From NCBI RefSeq assembly GCF_910592395.1, contig NC_088308.1:13471001-13535000 (forward strand): a DNA stretch of 64,000 bases, read 5' to 3'. Positions within the stretch are counted from its first letter, which is position 1. Every line of letters starts with the position of its first letter. This document shows positions 20,810 to 33,100 of the stretch, one piece after another. Below the pieces are notes generated by a model. It was not told the DNA's origin, did not search any database, and saw only the letters and a program-made list of their open reading frames with translations. The DNA is from Lineus longissimus (Eukaryota; Nemertea; Pilidiophora; Heteronemertea; Lineidae). The translations under genes were made by a program, and so were the position numbers.

Positions 20810-21492
20810 ATGAATAGGAACACAATGTTGTTCTTCGTCTTGGAACCCTTCGGAGTAGTTTTATATTCGTTGGGGGAAGAGATGGGTTTGGCGTGTTATT
20901 GCAGCATAAGCCCATGAACTCATTAAATCCTAAGCAGCTCACCGAATCCTGAATGCATGAGACACCTGGGACAACAACACGAACCGTTGAGGATCACCTT
21001 CGGAAAACTGTAACAATCACTTGTAAATTACTGTAAAAAGGTTTAAATTTATATTTGATTATCGTTCCAGGTTATCACACACCACGTTGGTAGAGAGTAT
21101 GTCCGTACGTTACTTGTTGACATCGTTACTCATTACGCTTGCGGGGATTAAGCCTGGATTGGATGGTGCTACGTTGATTCATTTTTGTATATAGCAGACT
21201 TCCAAGCGGACTGAGAGTTTGATGGACGTTATCCCTTGTAAATATTATATTGGACATATTGGATATTACTGAATTGTACATTGGAAAGATAGTTGTACAG
21301 CTCGCGTTTGTGATTCATATATTATTATAGTGGACATTGCTGAGATCCGGTAGTTCGTGCGTAATGGATTGTGTGGTGTATATATTGTCTAGTTTATTTC
21401 TTATTGTAATACAGTTGGAATTCTGGAGCGTAGCTATGAGGACTATTTTGTTCAAAATTTTTGATATTTGAACAATTTTTTGGTGGGGATGG
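20810..21492 (+). other. Gypsy 3' untranslated region and purine tract
   Basis: No further ORF. The last bases before the 3' LTR, GGTGGGGATGG (21482-21492), follow a T run and serve as the likely polypurine tract priming plus-strand DNA. It is less pure than usual. Confidence 0.6.
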
Positions 21493-21798
21493 TGTGGTGA
21501 ACTGGGTCACAGTCTTGGTTCCGTGGTTGGCCACGGCGGCGCCAGCATTACGGACGTGCCCCGGTCACCTGTCCATCCCCGCCCGTGTGTTACGTCACTC
21601 GGCTGCCCTCGGTATTTCCCGCTGTACAGTCGATGACGCAACGACGCGTAATGTCGTTACGTCATCGACAGAGCGGTGTTGAAGCGGAGAGACGAGCGGG
21701 TTCGAATGTGGAAAGTGACAGAGATAAAATTGAGTATTAATCAACGTTAGTAGAGTCTTTCATTTAGCAAAACTATTGCTACAACCTTATTCTTTTCA
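21493..21798 (+). repeat. 3' LTR, full form
   Basis: 306 bases, TG...CA. It contains the 158-base central part missing from the 5' LTR. Inside that part, 21629-21645 and 21653-21669 are near-perfect inverted arms (16 of 17 match, 7-base loop) carrying ACGTCA/TGACGT-like words. The terminal parts are almost identical to the 5' LTR. Confidence 0.92.
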
Positions 21799-21802
21799 GA
21801 TT

Positions 21803-22292
21803 AGACAATTTTCCAAACAGCTGCTGTAGGCCCCATCTTGGGGCCGGGGTTAATGACTTTACTATTAGTCAAGGAAAGATTTTTAACTCCCTGCCTATAG
21901 CCAGATACATTTATCCGATCAGAGTACACTTTATATTTGTATAGCCTTTAGGACAACAAGCAGTGCATCACTGGCAGTTTCATTCAGTAGCCAGTGGCAA
22001 ATTCTTTTGTGGCTACCATGAGTTTTGAGATGACATGCAGTGAAACCTTTATCTTTATAGTTAAATTGCAATAATAAGACCAGGGTGAAAGGTGAGGGAG
22101 GTTTGACTTCAGGGATACCTTATAAAGAAAGGCTGTGGAGGGAAATGATTGATAGAATAAGAATCACACAACACTCAGAAGTTTAAAGTGAAATTAATCA
22201 TATTTAGATAGTAATAATTTTATCAATTAAAATTTTTGTTTCCCTTATGACTATAACACTACAAAGACCAAAATGAGTACAGGTATGACAAA
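21803..22292. other. Unassigned DNA between gypsy and family R
   Basis: No gene or recognisable repeat seen. Confidence 0.4.
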
Positions 22293-24418
22293 TGAAATGG
22301 CCAGGGCCATTGTGCTCACCTGTCGATATGAAAGGGAGAGTTTGAGGAAGAACTTGTCATTGTTAGGGGTTGATCATGCAATAGTTGTGGGATGGTGTGG
22401 TTTGTCTTGAAAAAGTGGAGTTGGTCAGATTGTTTTCCGCGTGCACATGGTACTAACGTTGGAATAGCTGAATGGGTGAAATTTGTGGGAGAAGCTGAGA
22501 GATCTTTTCTGGCGAATTAAAACAGGTTTACATGTGTCTTAGCTAAAGCTGCCAAGTTTCATTTAGAACTATCCATCAAAAAAAATCGGACCCTCCAGAT
22601 TCCCCCAAAATGGCCAAAGGGCTCCAAAGTTGACAATTTTTTTCTTTATAATTTGCAAATCTCTAACCTGGAAATTGTGTTGGGTCCCGAAATTAGATTC
22701 AAGAAAAACCAAACTTTGAAGAAATCGGCCCAATAGTTTTTGCACAGCGACCCAAAAGGGCAGTGTCAGTGACATTTACTTATGAATCCGACTCATAGGC
22801 CTAACTATAAAAGCACTGATGACAGCTACGCTACACTTTCATCATTATCATCATCTACTTTAGTCAACCAGCTCAGATGACCTTTCTTGGGGCAGTGATC
22901 GGTAACGGTGAACTCCTTCCGACCCAACAGGCAAATGTTTACATTCGTGTCTCCGTGTATCATGGATTCATGTGTATACTAACACCGTTGTTGTGTTGAC
23001 ACACTGTGACAGACTGACTCTGGTACATTTCGACGGCTGTGTACATTTCTACAGCGATGAAAAACGATCACAAAAATGGTTCTTTTTAAGCACTCGTGAC
23101 ATGTTTACAAAAATTAAAGCAAGTGTTTTTAGTAGAGGTTTACCTAATGAGTAGCGCCTGGGTGATTATAAACCATTAACTTGTGTTTAAAAGCCCACAT
23201 TGTAACGAAAGGTTCCAGCTTGACGCTAATCTCCAATGACGGCAGCCGCCATTTTGCCATACTCTCGAAACTTTGGGATCGTCAAATGCAATGGAAATCA
23301 CATAATTTCTGACACACACTGCTACAATTCATCATTTTATTGTTCTTTCACAGTATTATTACACCACCCCGATTCGCAAGGCAGCTTGTACCAACTGGCT
23401 CTGCATTGACTATCCCCATTCCAAGCCGAAGAACAGTGTGACAAGTTTCTCATTTTACCTTCCAATCACAGTCAAAATTTTCTAAAACAACCGGCAATGA
23501 GGACAAACTAATAATCTCAAACCAATCACAAGAATGTAATCAACACATACGACCTTATCCGAAGAGCGGATTATTAAGTTTTAGCATTGATTCAAGGTGA
23601 TTTAATTCCTTCTTCGTCTCGTTCAAATTCATAAAATGGCTGTCTTCCATACTTGTAGTATGCATATCTAGTGGCGCAGTACAACACTGCGCATCTGGGA
23701 TACCCCGACGGATTGCCTCGAACCGCGAAATTCAAAACTGCTGGCAATGTGCCAACTGACATTTTTGCACAATACCGCCACCTAGTGATATGAAACGAAA
23801 TTAATCTACTTAATATCGAAACCTCTATATCAGGCCGACCTCTAAAACTTCATTTCAAACTTCAATCTGCTGGAATAAAGAAAATGGGCTTTTTTAACCT
23901 TGACCTACTTATACCTGAATAGTAGGTGACACTGACCTAAATCTGTGTCAACATGTAGAGATGCCCAATAGGTGTCTACATATCAAATTTAGAGAGTCTA
24001 TGACCAATAGCAAAAAAACGTGCCATGATCAAAGAAATTTTAGAGTTCGACCTCTGTGACCTTGAAATGACGGTCAAATCAAAAACCCGTGTGATATGTG
24101 ATGTACCTTTATTAGATGCACCCACCATAAAAGTTTCATCGCTCTGGCTTTAACCATAAGCTTCAAAATGACAAAAATAGGTTTTCAAAGAGCGCCCCCT
24201 ATATGGCAGACCAGCAGTCAAATTGCGCTGATTTTCATTCTGAAGGAAGGTCTTGCCTAGGGGTACCCACACACCACGTATGAACTTTCTGGGTCAAGTG
24301 GTTAAGAAACCTGCCACGATTTTGTCAAAAGTTAACAACGGACGACGACGACGGACGACGACGACGGATGCCAGACGCCGCGGTATCGTATAAGCTCACC
24401 TGACAGGTGAGCTAAAAA
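22293..24418 (+). mobile_element. Family R element, long subtype, full copy
   Basis: Starts TGAAATGGCCAGGGCCATTG and ends in the perfect hairpin AGCTCACCTG-A-CAGGTGAGCT (24393-24413) followed by AAAAA. From 22544 it parallels 314-2151 almost without gaps. It holds a half-site block near 24049-24066 and a GACGACGAC stretch near 24342-24364. No conserved ORF. It gives the fullest view of the long subtype, about 2.1 kb. Confidence 0.85.
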
Positions 24419-25704
24419 CTATTACTGAAACATCGTTTACAAAATCACACCCGTGGGAGTCATCCTATAGGAGAAATCACTCTGAAATGATTTTCAGCAC
24501 CCATAAAGTAGCCCATGGGAGTGACCAATAGCTCCCATGGACAAGCCTGGCGGCGACTGAGATCACGTAGGGGTGTGGCTTTGGTTGTGGGTCTGGAAGG
24601 AGGGTTCTGTAGGCATGTTTACGCAAGTTGTAACACAACGCACTCATCCCATTTGTAGTCGAAACGGTCAGCACTGTGTAGCGGAAAAGATGGGAACCAG
24701 TCTAATCACATGCCTGGGGAAACCGATAAAGGCTAAAAATAGAATGGGTCAGATATGACGGATTTCCTTCCCCCTTAAAATGGCCTTAGCATTCTTCAAA
24801 AACAGCCCAGAAACTATACAATCATTCTTTACAATTAATTAGATGAATTCGTTACCAAAAAATACATATAATTCGCATATAATTCTATCTGACATGCTTT
24901 TTTTGTTCTTCATACCGTCGTGGAATTTGGGGATTCCCCGACAAGCCAAAAATAGATATAATAGAGGACAAAAAAATAGAAGAACAAAAAAGGCTGACCC
25001 AAAGAAACATGGTAGAGTTCAGAGCCAAACCAGAAAACAGCAAAGGTAAGCCTGTTCACATCTTCAACTGTAAATTATGATGACATTAGTGTATGCTTGT
25101 TGCATGTAACCATTACAACCATGGAGAATCAATTCCCAAGATTACCGAGAATTGGACAACCAAATTTATCCAAAGCATTTGCTTTCTTGTCTCAATAAAG
25201 GTCTGCAGTGAAGTGGTATCATAAATTACTTGGTCAAGTAATTGACCTGACAACACACTTGTCCATACTGATTTTTGTAGATTTAATTTGGGTGGGTTCC
25301 ATTAAAAGAAAGGGGCAAACAAATATGTTGCTTCCCTTGACTAGCGGTGGCCAACTGCTGTCACAATTGCCAAACTTTATTATACAAGTAAAACATTACA
25401 TAATACATAATAAGTAGTGGGTGTTTGTGTGGCATGTGGTACAACAACCTAAATTAATGCTGGAAATGTAAGGAACATATCAAATAAGAAACACAACAAT
25501 CCCTGGACATGAAAGTCACTAATGAAAAATGCATGATCATTCATATGTCCATGCTGAACAAACACGAAATAAACATATCATAATATCCTTTATCACAACA
25601 GTAATTAAATCTAATTTAGTAAGCATTACATCAAATACCATTGAAAAGAGAGAAAACTTACTCAAACTGTCAACAAAACAATCAAAATGTGTTGACTCTG
25701 ATCT
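24419..25704. other. Unassigned DNA
   Basis: Apart from the weak exon candidate at 24946-25045, nothing supportable. 24517-24543 has a short inverted repeat around GCCCATGGGAG/CTCCCATGG. Confidence 0.4.
24946..25045 (+). CDS. Possible internal exon
   Basis: A pyrimidine-rich stretch (CTTTTTTTGTTCTTC, about 24898-24912) lies upstream of an AG at 24944-24945. One frame then stays open for about 33 residues (IEDKKIEEQKRLTQRNMVEF...) up to AAAG|GTAAGC at 25045. Composition is plausible for coding, but no family is recognised and no adjoining exon was found on this strand. Confidence 0.25.
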
Positions 25705-25935
25705 TAACATACAGGGTGGTCAAGAAAAAAGGCAACCGGATACTTCCACTACCAGGGAGTTAAAACCATTTATATCAGTGGATGGGGAAAATTCTAGTAG
25801 AATAATGTTACCAAGGTGGACTGATTCTATTCAGTAGATTTTGTTGTGGATACATTTTTGTGAAGCAAGGTTGGAGTCCCTTGGCCAGGTTCAATGCAGA
25901 AAAACAGAACCCTTCTGTTGTAGGTTACAAACATA
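25705..25935 (+). repeat. Repeat shared with 47275-47835
   Basis: Begins ACAGGGTGGTCAAGAAAAAA and contains GGATACTTCCACTACCA and 'caatgcagaaaaacagaacccttctgttgtaggtt'. The first half recurs forward at 47275-47428, and the whole recurs inverted at about 47620-47835. An ACAGGGTG start is common among DNA-transposon MITEs. No coding. Confidence 0.65.
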
Positions 25936-26120
25936 TTTACGAGTTGACAACTTTGAATACATTTGGTTTGTTTTTTAAAGAATATAGTGTCATTGACTCC
26001 ATACATGACAGTACATACATGATTTTGATTATCAAAATAGCCTACTCACAACTTAATTTTACGTTTTACAACCAGCTTTGAAAGTCTACCCGATAGAGTA
26101 ACTACAGGAACAGGATTTAA

Positions 26121-27173
26121 CCCTTTTACTGCCGGCCAATTTTAATTTCCATGAACCCCAACTGCCGGTAGATTCTATTGTTTTTACAGTAATTAAGGCA
26201 GCATATTTCACCAGCCTAGTGAGAGAAAACCATTGGAGATACAGCCAAACAATGTATATGAAAGTTGTTCAGTATGACCCCCTCTTTCAATTGGGGTAAA
26301 AAAATTGGGAGTTCTGACCTAATTTGCATACCGCCATCTTGAATTTATAATGAGGACGGACAAAAAATCTCAAAGAAACACTATAATTGACTCAAACTCA
26401 ATTCTTTTTTCAAATAAAACTGTTTGAACAATAGTAATAATGTCTTTTCTTTGTTTTTCCTGAATGGGAACCCTGAATTTGTTTGTGTCCTGCCTAAAAT
26501 GCGAAATAATGCCATGGTAGAGGAGGTATCCATGTGCGGAAATTTTCGACCACGTCCACGACCACCTCTACCCCTAGGCCCACCCCTAGGCCCATCACCA
26601 CCAGCCCTAACATCAGCTACAGCAGGAGCAGCAGGATTAGGAACAACATCCTGCTCATCATCAGAATCCATTTCACTATCAGCAGGATTGTCCTCAATGG
26701 GAGAATCAGGCCTAGGCATAGGTTGGACATTTGGCACTTCTGGGACACCCTGTGTAGTGCCTACATCGTCATGTACATCGCTATACACACTGTCACTATC
26801 GCTTTCAGCATCGTCATTATTTACATCGTATTCTGGATCCGAATCACTATCTACGAACTCCTCACCTGAATCAGAATCATTCACTACATCTAGTTCGTCC
26901 AGAACCTCCGTCAGTGACAATCTTTTTGCCATTTCACCAACTTCAAACTCAATTTTCTCCCAAAAGTTGTACAGGTCGATATACCATGGGCGCCGCCATT
27001 TGCAAGCTCTATCATCGTACTACAACGCCATCTACGAACTTCTTGAAAAACTACGCTAGTCTTCGTGTTATCTGTTGATTTTTAGTGATACACAGAATGT
27101 CGCATTTTTGCGACTTCGGCAGTAAACGGAAAATAATGGTTGTCGCAGAAGTGCGACTTCGGCAGTAAAAGGG
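26121..27173 (-). mobile_element. Internally deleted piggyBac element
   Basis: TTAA flanks both ends (26117-26120 and 27174-27177), and the termini are perfect inverted repeats CCCTTTTACTGCCG / CGGCAGTAAAAGGG. TTAA duplications with CCC...GGG ends are the piggyBac hallmark. At 1053 bases it is too short for a complete transposase gene. Confidence 0.9.
26381..26932 (-). CDS. Truncated piggyBac transposase N-terminus
   Basis: Starts at ATG (MAKRLSLTEVLDELD), then an acidic Asp/Ser-rich region (about residues 18-105) and a Gly/Arg-rich RGGPRGRGGRGRGRK stretch. Acidic N-termini of this kind open many piggyBac transposases. The DDE catalytic domain is absent. The last ~50 residues read into what is probably 3' terminal non-coding sequence, so an internal deletion fused the start of the gene to the element's end. 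It is not expected to be catalytic and could only be mobilised in trans. Confidence 0.75.
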   Translation of the reverse strand: MAKRLSLTEVLDELDVVNDSDSGEEFVDSDSDPEYDVNNDDAESDSDSVYSDVHDDVGTTQGVPEVPNVQPMPRPDSPIEDNPADSEMDSDDEQDVVPNPAAPAVADVRAGGDGPRGGPRGRGGRGRGRKFPHMDTSSTMALFRILGRTQTNSGFPFRKNKEKTLLLLFKQFYLKKELSLSQL

Positions 27174-27177
27174 TTAA

Positions 27178-28580
27178 CCTTGAACCTACATTGTTCAGTG
27201 CTTTAATGGCACGACGCAGAGTTTTATCAATGATCTTGTCACAATACCCAATGGCCATTTCATTCTTAGGATGTTGTCCTCCTTTACCACAGCATTTACC
27301 AACATCACTCTTAGCTCAGAATTTATGTACTGTGGGAGGAAGATTTCAGAGATACTCTTTACATCGTATATCCCAGAATAGCTTCAACCACTCGTGGCAT
27401 ACAACCTCTCTATCACTGAGAACGTTGGTGTTTACAACCTGATCCTGTGACTGCATGTCAATTTCAGATACTGTTATTCATTGAAACGCCTCAAGACAGA
27501 CTAAAAGTTTAATGATCAGAGTCAATTGTCTCCATGTAAATACATTGATTCAAGGTCACAGAAAGTTTCCAAAGTTGTGTCAGGGATATCAGACAATGTT
27601 GGCAAACACAGTGAACTTCGATCTAAATCCACACGAGTTCCACTGATCAGAGAGAACCAAGCCAAAGATCAAATCCTGCGCCACAACACCTTCAAGAGCT
27701 CTAACATTATCCTGTCCCATGAATTTCGAATAGTAATCTAAGCAAACTAGTATACCTCAGGGGATTCTGACCTCAATAACCGGGTTGTCGCACTAACAGG
27801 ACGAGAAGCTGTGGAGGCCACCATCAACAGGCTAAAAAAGGTTTCAACAAGCTGATAATTTTTTCTGACAAGCTCAAAAAATAGTTTTCATAGCCAAACT
27901 ATTCCTGAAAAGAGATATTTTGCTGCTCAAAGAACAATGTTTACCTCAGTAGGCTCCGAGTCTTTATTCCTGATCAAATGTATATTATTATAATATTGTG
28001 CATGAATGCGAATTAGAACATACATACTATACACTCGGGGCCTATAAGCTCCAAACTTATCCAGTACAGTAGCCAATTACATCAAAGCCCACTAATCTGG
28101 GTGCTGTTCTTTGAGTAATGTATGCATAATTTATGCCTTCTTGCTCTTCAGAAATGGAGGCGTTGTTATAGTTCAGTACCAAATGCCTCCTTTGGACTTC
28201 AAAACTGACGATATCTAAGGCAATTCTGAAAGCTGTAATCTCGTTGGAAAAATGCCTCAGAACACATCTCAGTGCATTTCACTTTCAGATTTTCTAGGGG
28301 AGCCCCCAATTTGTGGCACAGATATTTGCAGATAGTTGCCATACTAAAATCGTTCGTGCCGTCCGACAAGCTCTGCTTCCAGCAAGTTGGAAATCGCTGA
28401 TATATATATTTTGAACTCAGTTTTTTTGACACAGTTATCTGCAAGGTGTTTGTTGGCAAATAATTCAATTACTCGGGTGGGCACCCTCATTCAGTGAATT
28501 GAGGCACTATCCTCTATTACTTATGGCAAGATTTAAAAAAAACAAACTTTTGTATTGATGTTCACCACATTTAATGTCAA
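27178..28580. other. Unassigned DNA
   Basis: No convincing gene. Short open frames on both strands lack splice context or family resemblance. Confidence 0.4.
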
Positions 28581-28589
28581 GGTTGTATA

Positions 28590-28877
28590 TAAATTTACAT
28601 GTCGCGCGATGCAGATATTTCTTACATTGGCAAGACTAAAAGACACATGGCCCTCAGGACGAAAGAACACTTAACTATGGCATTTCAGCATAAGCCATCC
28701 AACAGCATCTTCGGACGTGCTTGGTTTGCAAGACAGGGTTTGATTTCGCTTTTTCCATTATTGATTCTGGATCATGACTATATAGTGAAGGAAGCAATTC
28801 CTATCAAAACAATACAGCCCAGTATTTACAAACAACTATTTGCAAGTTGTTCCATGTTCACACTTGAAGTATTTTAA
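28590..28877 (+). pseudogene. Penelope-like element C-terminus (GIY-YIG endonuclease)
   Basis: The frame reads DADISYIGKTKRHMALRTKE, then SNSIF, then KEAIPIKTIQPSIYKQLF. SYIGKTKRHLxxRxxEH with a terminal KEAxxIKxxxPSLNKQL is the pattern of the GIY-YIG nuclease that ends Penelope-like retroelement proteins. It nicks DNA for target-primed insertion. Only about 90 residues survive. The RT expected upstream was not found, and residues between the motifs look deleted or replaced (expected Cys/His positions missing). It ends in TAA at 28875-28877. Confidence 0.7.
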
Positions 28878-30107
28878 CCCTCTTCTTACTGCAGTTAAGT
28901 GCCAGTCGTGAACTGAGCAAAATTGAGGGATTTTTGGTGCTTTTTTTCTCAAGCCTGGTGCTCCATAACCAGAGGAGGTAAAGACAAACAATTGGTTAAA
29001 AACCAATCAACTGAACTTTAATTTCTAAATCTTTGTCATGAAAGTAAAATTCATCTGGTTTTATGGGCACTTTAAACATGGTTGCATTCCATCCTCAAAT
29101 TTAATGTAACAGTATGTATAAAGTAAAAATCTGCACAATCAGACAAGCCATATTTTGCAACTTGTTCTTTATTACAGAAAGTGCAATTCGCTAATATAGA
29201 TATATTCACTCAAAAATGAGAAGAATCAGAGAAAAAAATAAGAAAACCAATTACCAGTACACAAACTGAATAGCATATAAACTAATATTATGTTGTATCG
29301 TTCGATAAATCAGTAATATACAATAGCCAAATGTTATTAATCAAGTTACATTGATCATTTACAAGTTGTAACTGCATCAATTACAGTTCAATATACTTGT
29401 TCAAATCAGAAAGATCAATCAATTAGAGCAAAATCAATCAAAAAATACTGCTTAATATTGATTATTGATTACCTCTTACCCAATCGATACCCAGAAACAA
29501 CGCCAATTGATAACCAAGGTAATCAGCTTTACAAAAATGTATGGTTTTATCAATCAAGGATGCATAATGAAGGAGCTACAATATCTAAAGTATTTTAATG
29601 TTATTTGCATAAAACTGGTAAAAAATCCCGGTACATAGCGTTACATTGGCCTTGGGAGCCAAGGGGTTAACATCAACCAAGTCGCCATTTATCAAGAAAA
29701 ATGGCAGGGTAAACAAACGGTGTGGTGGGCCGGTAGGCCTGTGACTTTAAGACATTTGAAATTGTCCAAAAATAGGTGATCAATAAGTGAATTGCGCCGA
29801 GTGCATGCCTACAATACAAGAAACACAATCGATTTCCGGATAAACCTAAATTCACATTCATTTATAACTGTAGCATGATATACTCACATTTGACTGGCAA
29901 TGTATTTATGAATTGCGTGTCAGCATATTGTATGTGTAAGAAATGTAGGCCCACACAAAGCATGCATAGCTAGCTAATTGCACGACTCCGGCCGAGCGAC
30001 CGGCCAGCGAAATTTTTTTTCCAAGTCCAGTAATTCTAAAGGAACTGCTATCGACCAATCAGAACACACTGACGTCATGAACTCATGAATAGGTAATTTG
30101 CCTAACA
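28878..30107. other. Unassigned A/T-rich DNA
   Basis: No gene seen. Several TAGGCCTA-type words occur from about 29940 onward. Confidence 0.4.
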
Positions 30108-33100
30108 ATGGCTTCCTCTTTAAACGAGCAACATGACCAACTCTATTCATTCCTTCAGGTTGGTATTATCACTCAACTACAAAGTACCTTTTGACAATTC
30201 ATACCAAGACAATTTCATAATAGAACATTAATTGAGGTCAGCATGTCATATCAGCGAATGACTTGCAAATGTTGCCTTTCTCCGCACTTCACGCGTTTGC
30301 ATAGGGTAAAACAATACATTTTACTTGTATGACTATGTGTACATCATCATTAGGCCTATGTTCTACAAACAAAGCCTAGCCTGCTGCAAAGTATCACTGA
30401 TTCTCTGATATAGGCCTACTGTAACACCCCTCAAGGCCTAGCTCTCATAGCCCTATAATGGTGATATTATGACTATCCGCCTTCATCTGCAAAATAGGCC
30501 TGTCAGTATGTATAGGCCTAAGACTTTACGTCTATGATATGATGTCTACCAACCATCCTAGGCCTAATACTCACTAATAGGCAGTATAGTAACTATCCTG
30601 TATAGGGCCTATAATCTGTTGGTTACCTCCATAAGGCATAAGACATTATCGCATTTCTTTATTGCAGGATGTTTTACCAAGTAGCCATGAATACAATGTT
30701 GTGAAGTTGGATAGTTATGACAGTGATGATCAGTTCTTTGCTAAAGTACGCCTTCCACTGAAAACTGAGAATGAGGCCAAGGAATGAAAAAGTCGATATG
30801 AAGAGAAGAGCCTGACTACCTTCAGAGTGGACAAGACATTTCCGAAGTTTGGCAGGTTCAACATTTTCAAGGTATGAAAGAACCAGTCATGAATGGTGGT
30901 GGTTTAGACAGTTCAATGTTCATCAAGTCAGATTACTTCACACCTGCATCTCTACTTTTATCCAGTTTCATATGAAATAGAATTCTCTCAGTGTTCTTTT
31001 TCAGATTGTATACAGGTGCCAACATCGTACATATAGTCGGTCATCAACTGCTAATGAAAGAAGGGGGGTCAAAAAATACACATTACAAGGCTTAAATGAT
31101 TTTGACAATCAGGAAACCATCTGTGTAAGTTAAAAAACCTAGTCAGCCCTTACCAAAAATGAAGTTACTAAGGATAGACGTATTATATAATGTTTTGTTA
31201 ACTTTTTTCCTCCAATTGATGTTCCTGTGTCAAAATAATGCACTTGCCAACTTTGCAAATCATTGAAAGGATGACTATACGGTACATTATTTTTAAAATA
31301 TTTTCAGCACCAGCGATGTAGACTCCTATATGCCTCATTTTCCAGCGGACGTGAGCCTCATATTTGCCCACAATCATCCAGTGCAGTGTGCTGATGCCTT
31401 GAAACATAGGGATGTCTCAGATGAGGTAAAAGGAAAAACAGTCAGACATGTTTAAGCATGGGCATGGCTCTGCATCGGCGTTAGAGACACTGAAGTATGA
31501 TATGCAGATGGAACTTGGTGAAAATTATTATTTACAGCTGCTGATAGGAACAAGGTTCCAGATCCACGGAGTTGCTACAGGTATGTAATGATCGCTGTGA
31601 AGTGCGCACATGCATGAACAGCATCATATATTGCAATATGTAATTACCTACATTGTATGATTGTGAGGATATTACATGTATTACATGTATTCTATTTTCA
31701 TTTTTTACAGGCTGTACTACAAGGCCTTCAAAAAGGTGAATGGCGATTCATCAGGGGATAATTTGTTAAAAGATCTGGAGGCAATGATCAGTGACGTGAA
31801 TCAACAAGACAGATTCATAAAGATGGACAGAACAGCGGACAATCAACTTGTTGTAGCAATATATAGCCCACTCATGAGACGGGTTTCTAAGAAAATTCAG
31901 CAGAGTGGAGAACTTATTTTTGTAGATTCCTCAGGCAATGTTGACAGACACAATTGCAGGGTTTTCCTTTTGATGACTCATTATTGCGTCGGATTAGTTG
32001 GCTGTTTGGCTGCTTGATAACTACATCCGAGTCAAGTGATACCAATTCCGCAGCTTTGAAATTGTACTTGGACCTTATTCCCATGGATGCATTTTATGGG
32101 CGTGGCTCTAGAGGGCCACAGCTAATTATGACGGATGACTGCGAGTCAGAAAGATTGCCCTGCAAAATGTGTTCTCCGAGGCAACTCTGCTCCTATGCTC
32201 CTTTCATATCTTACAGGCAATGTGGAGATGGCTCTGGGAAGCCAAACATAAGATAACGAATGACCACCGCTCAATTCTCTTCGGTCTGCTGTATTCTGAA
32301 AATGGGATGGTATTGAATGCACGCTACAAGGAAGTTTGTTCAAACCCGACTGTGCTCCATTACCTAAAATTTAAGGAGCACCTTCAGAAACTGTTTGAAA
32401 TGCGTCAATTATGGGCATTGTTCTACGGACAAGATTTAATCCTGCGTGGCAATAATACAAACAATTATTGCGAGGCAGCTATGCGAGTCCTGAATGACAG
32501 AGTGCTACATAGGACGAAGGCGTTTAATGTATGTCAGCTTTTGGACTTCATTTGCACTAGGCTGGGTGATTTCTATGAACGATGAATTCTTGACGTCACC
32601 AATAATTGCCTTGGTCAACAACAGTACTCTAGGTACCTAGCGCCTCTTAAGTTTGATGTTTAAATTGACCTCATTGAAAGGGCATCCCCAGTGGAGTTTC
32701 TTGTGCCAAGTGCATCAGAAAGCAACATATCATATTCAGTGAATATGGAACGAGGCATGTCTGAGTGTCATGTAGGATTAAACGGTGCTCCCTGTAATCA
32801 TCAAGCGGCAGTACAGCTCAAATATAAAATAGGGAGTTCAGTATTAATTATATTCCTGAGAATGACCCTGAACAGAGAGCGATGCTTTTCGATGTTGCAA
32901 CGGGCAAAGAAAGTCCCTTCTTGGATTGGTTCAGGCCATTACATCCTGATAAATGTATAGCTGTTTTTGAAAATGATGTACATGTACCCTGTGTGGATGA
33001 TGGCGGTGACAGGCCTATATTTTTAACTGAAAGTCTGCAACTTCAGAGGGCTGCACAAAATGCATTCGCTTGGTGAAAAGGTCATCCTTGCATCCAAAGA

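Larger units (their letters stand above)
13013..21798 (+). mobile_element. Ty3/gypsy-type LTR retrotransposon with a third ORF
   Basis: LTRs start TGTGGTGAACTGG and end CTTTTCA, and the element is flanked by GATT on both sides (13009-13012 and 21799-21802). The order is LTR, primer site, gag, protease, RT, RNase H, integrase, extra ORF, purine tract, LTR. Protease-RT-RNase H-integrase order, YLDD, an HHCC zinc site and a GPY/F-like module place it in Ty3/gypsy. Several frame breaks (near 13595, 14318, 15973, 18475, 19050 and 19600, besides the proposed -1 slippery site) and an LTR size mismatch suggest this copy is not autonomous. It lies antisense to the Cav3 gene. Confidence 0.93.

Noticed and set aside
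28876-29669. Second TTAA-bounded element next to the Penelope fragment (TTAACCCTCTTC ... CCAAGGGGTTAA)
   Set aside because: Tips share only a few bases and no piggyBac motif lies between; TTAA and CCC are common in this A/T-rich DNA.
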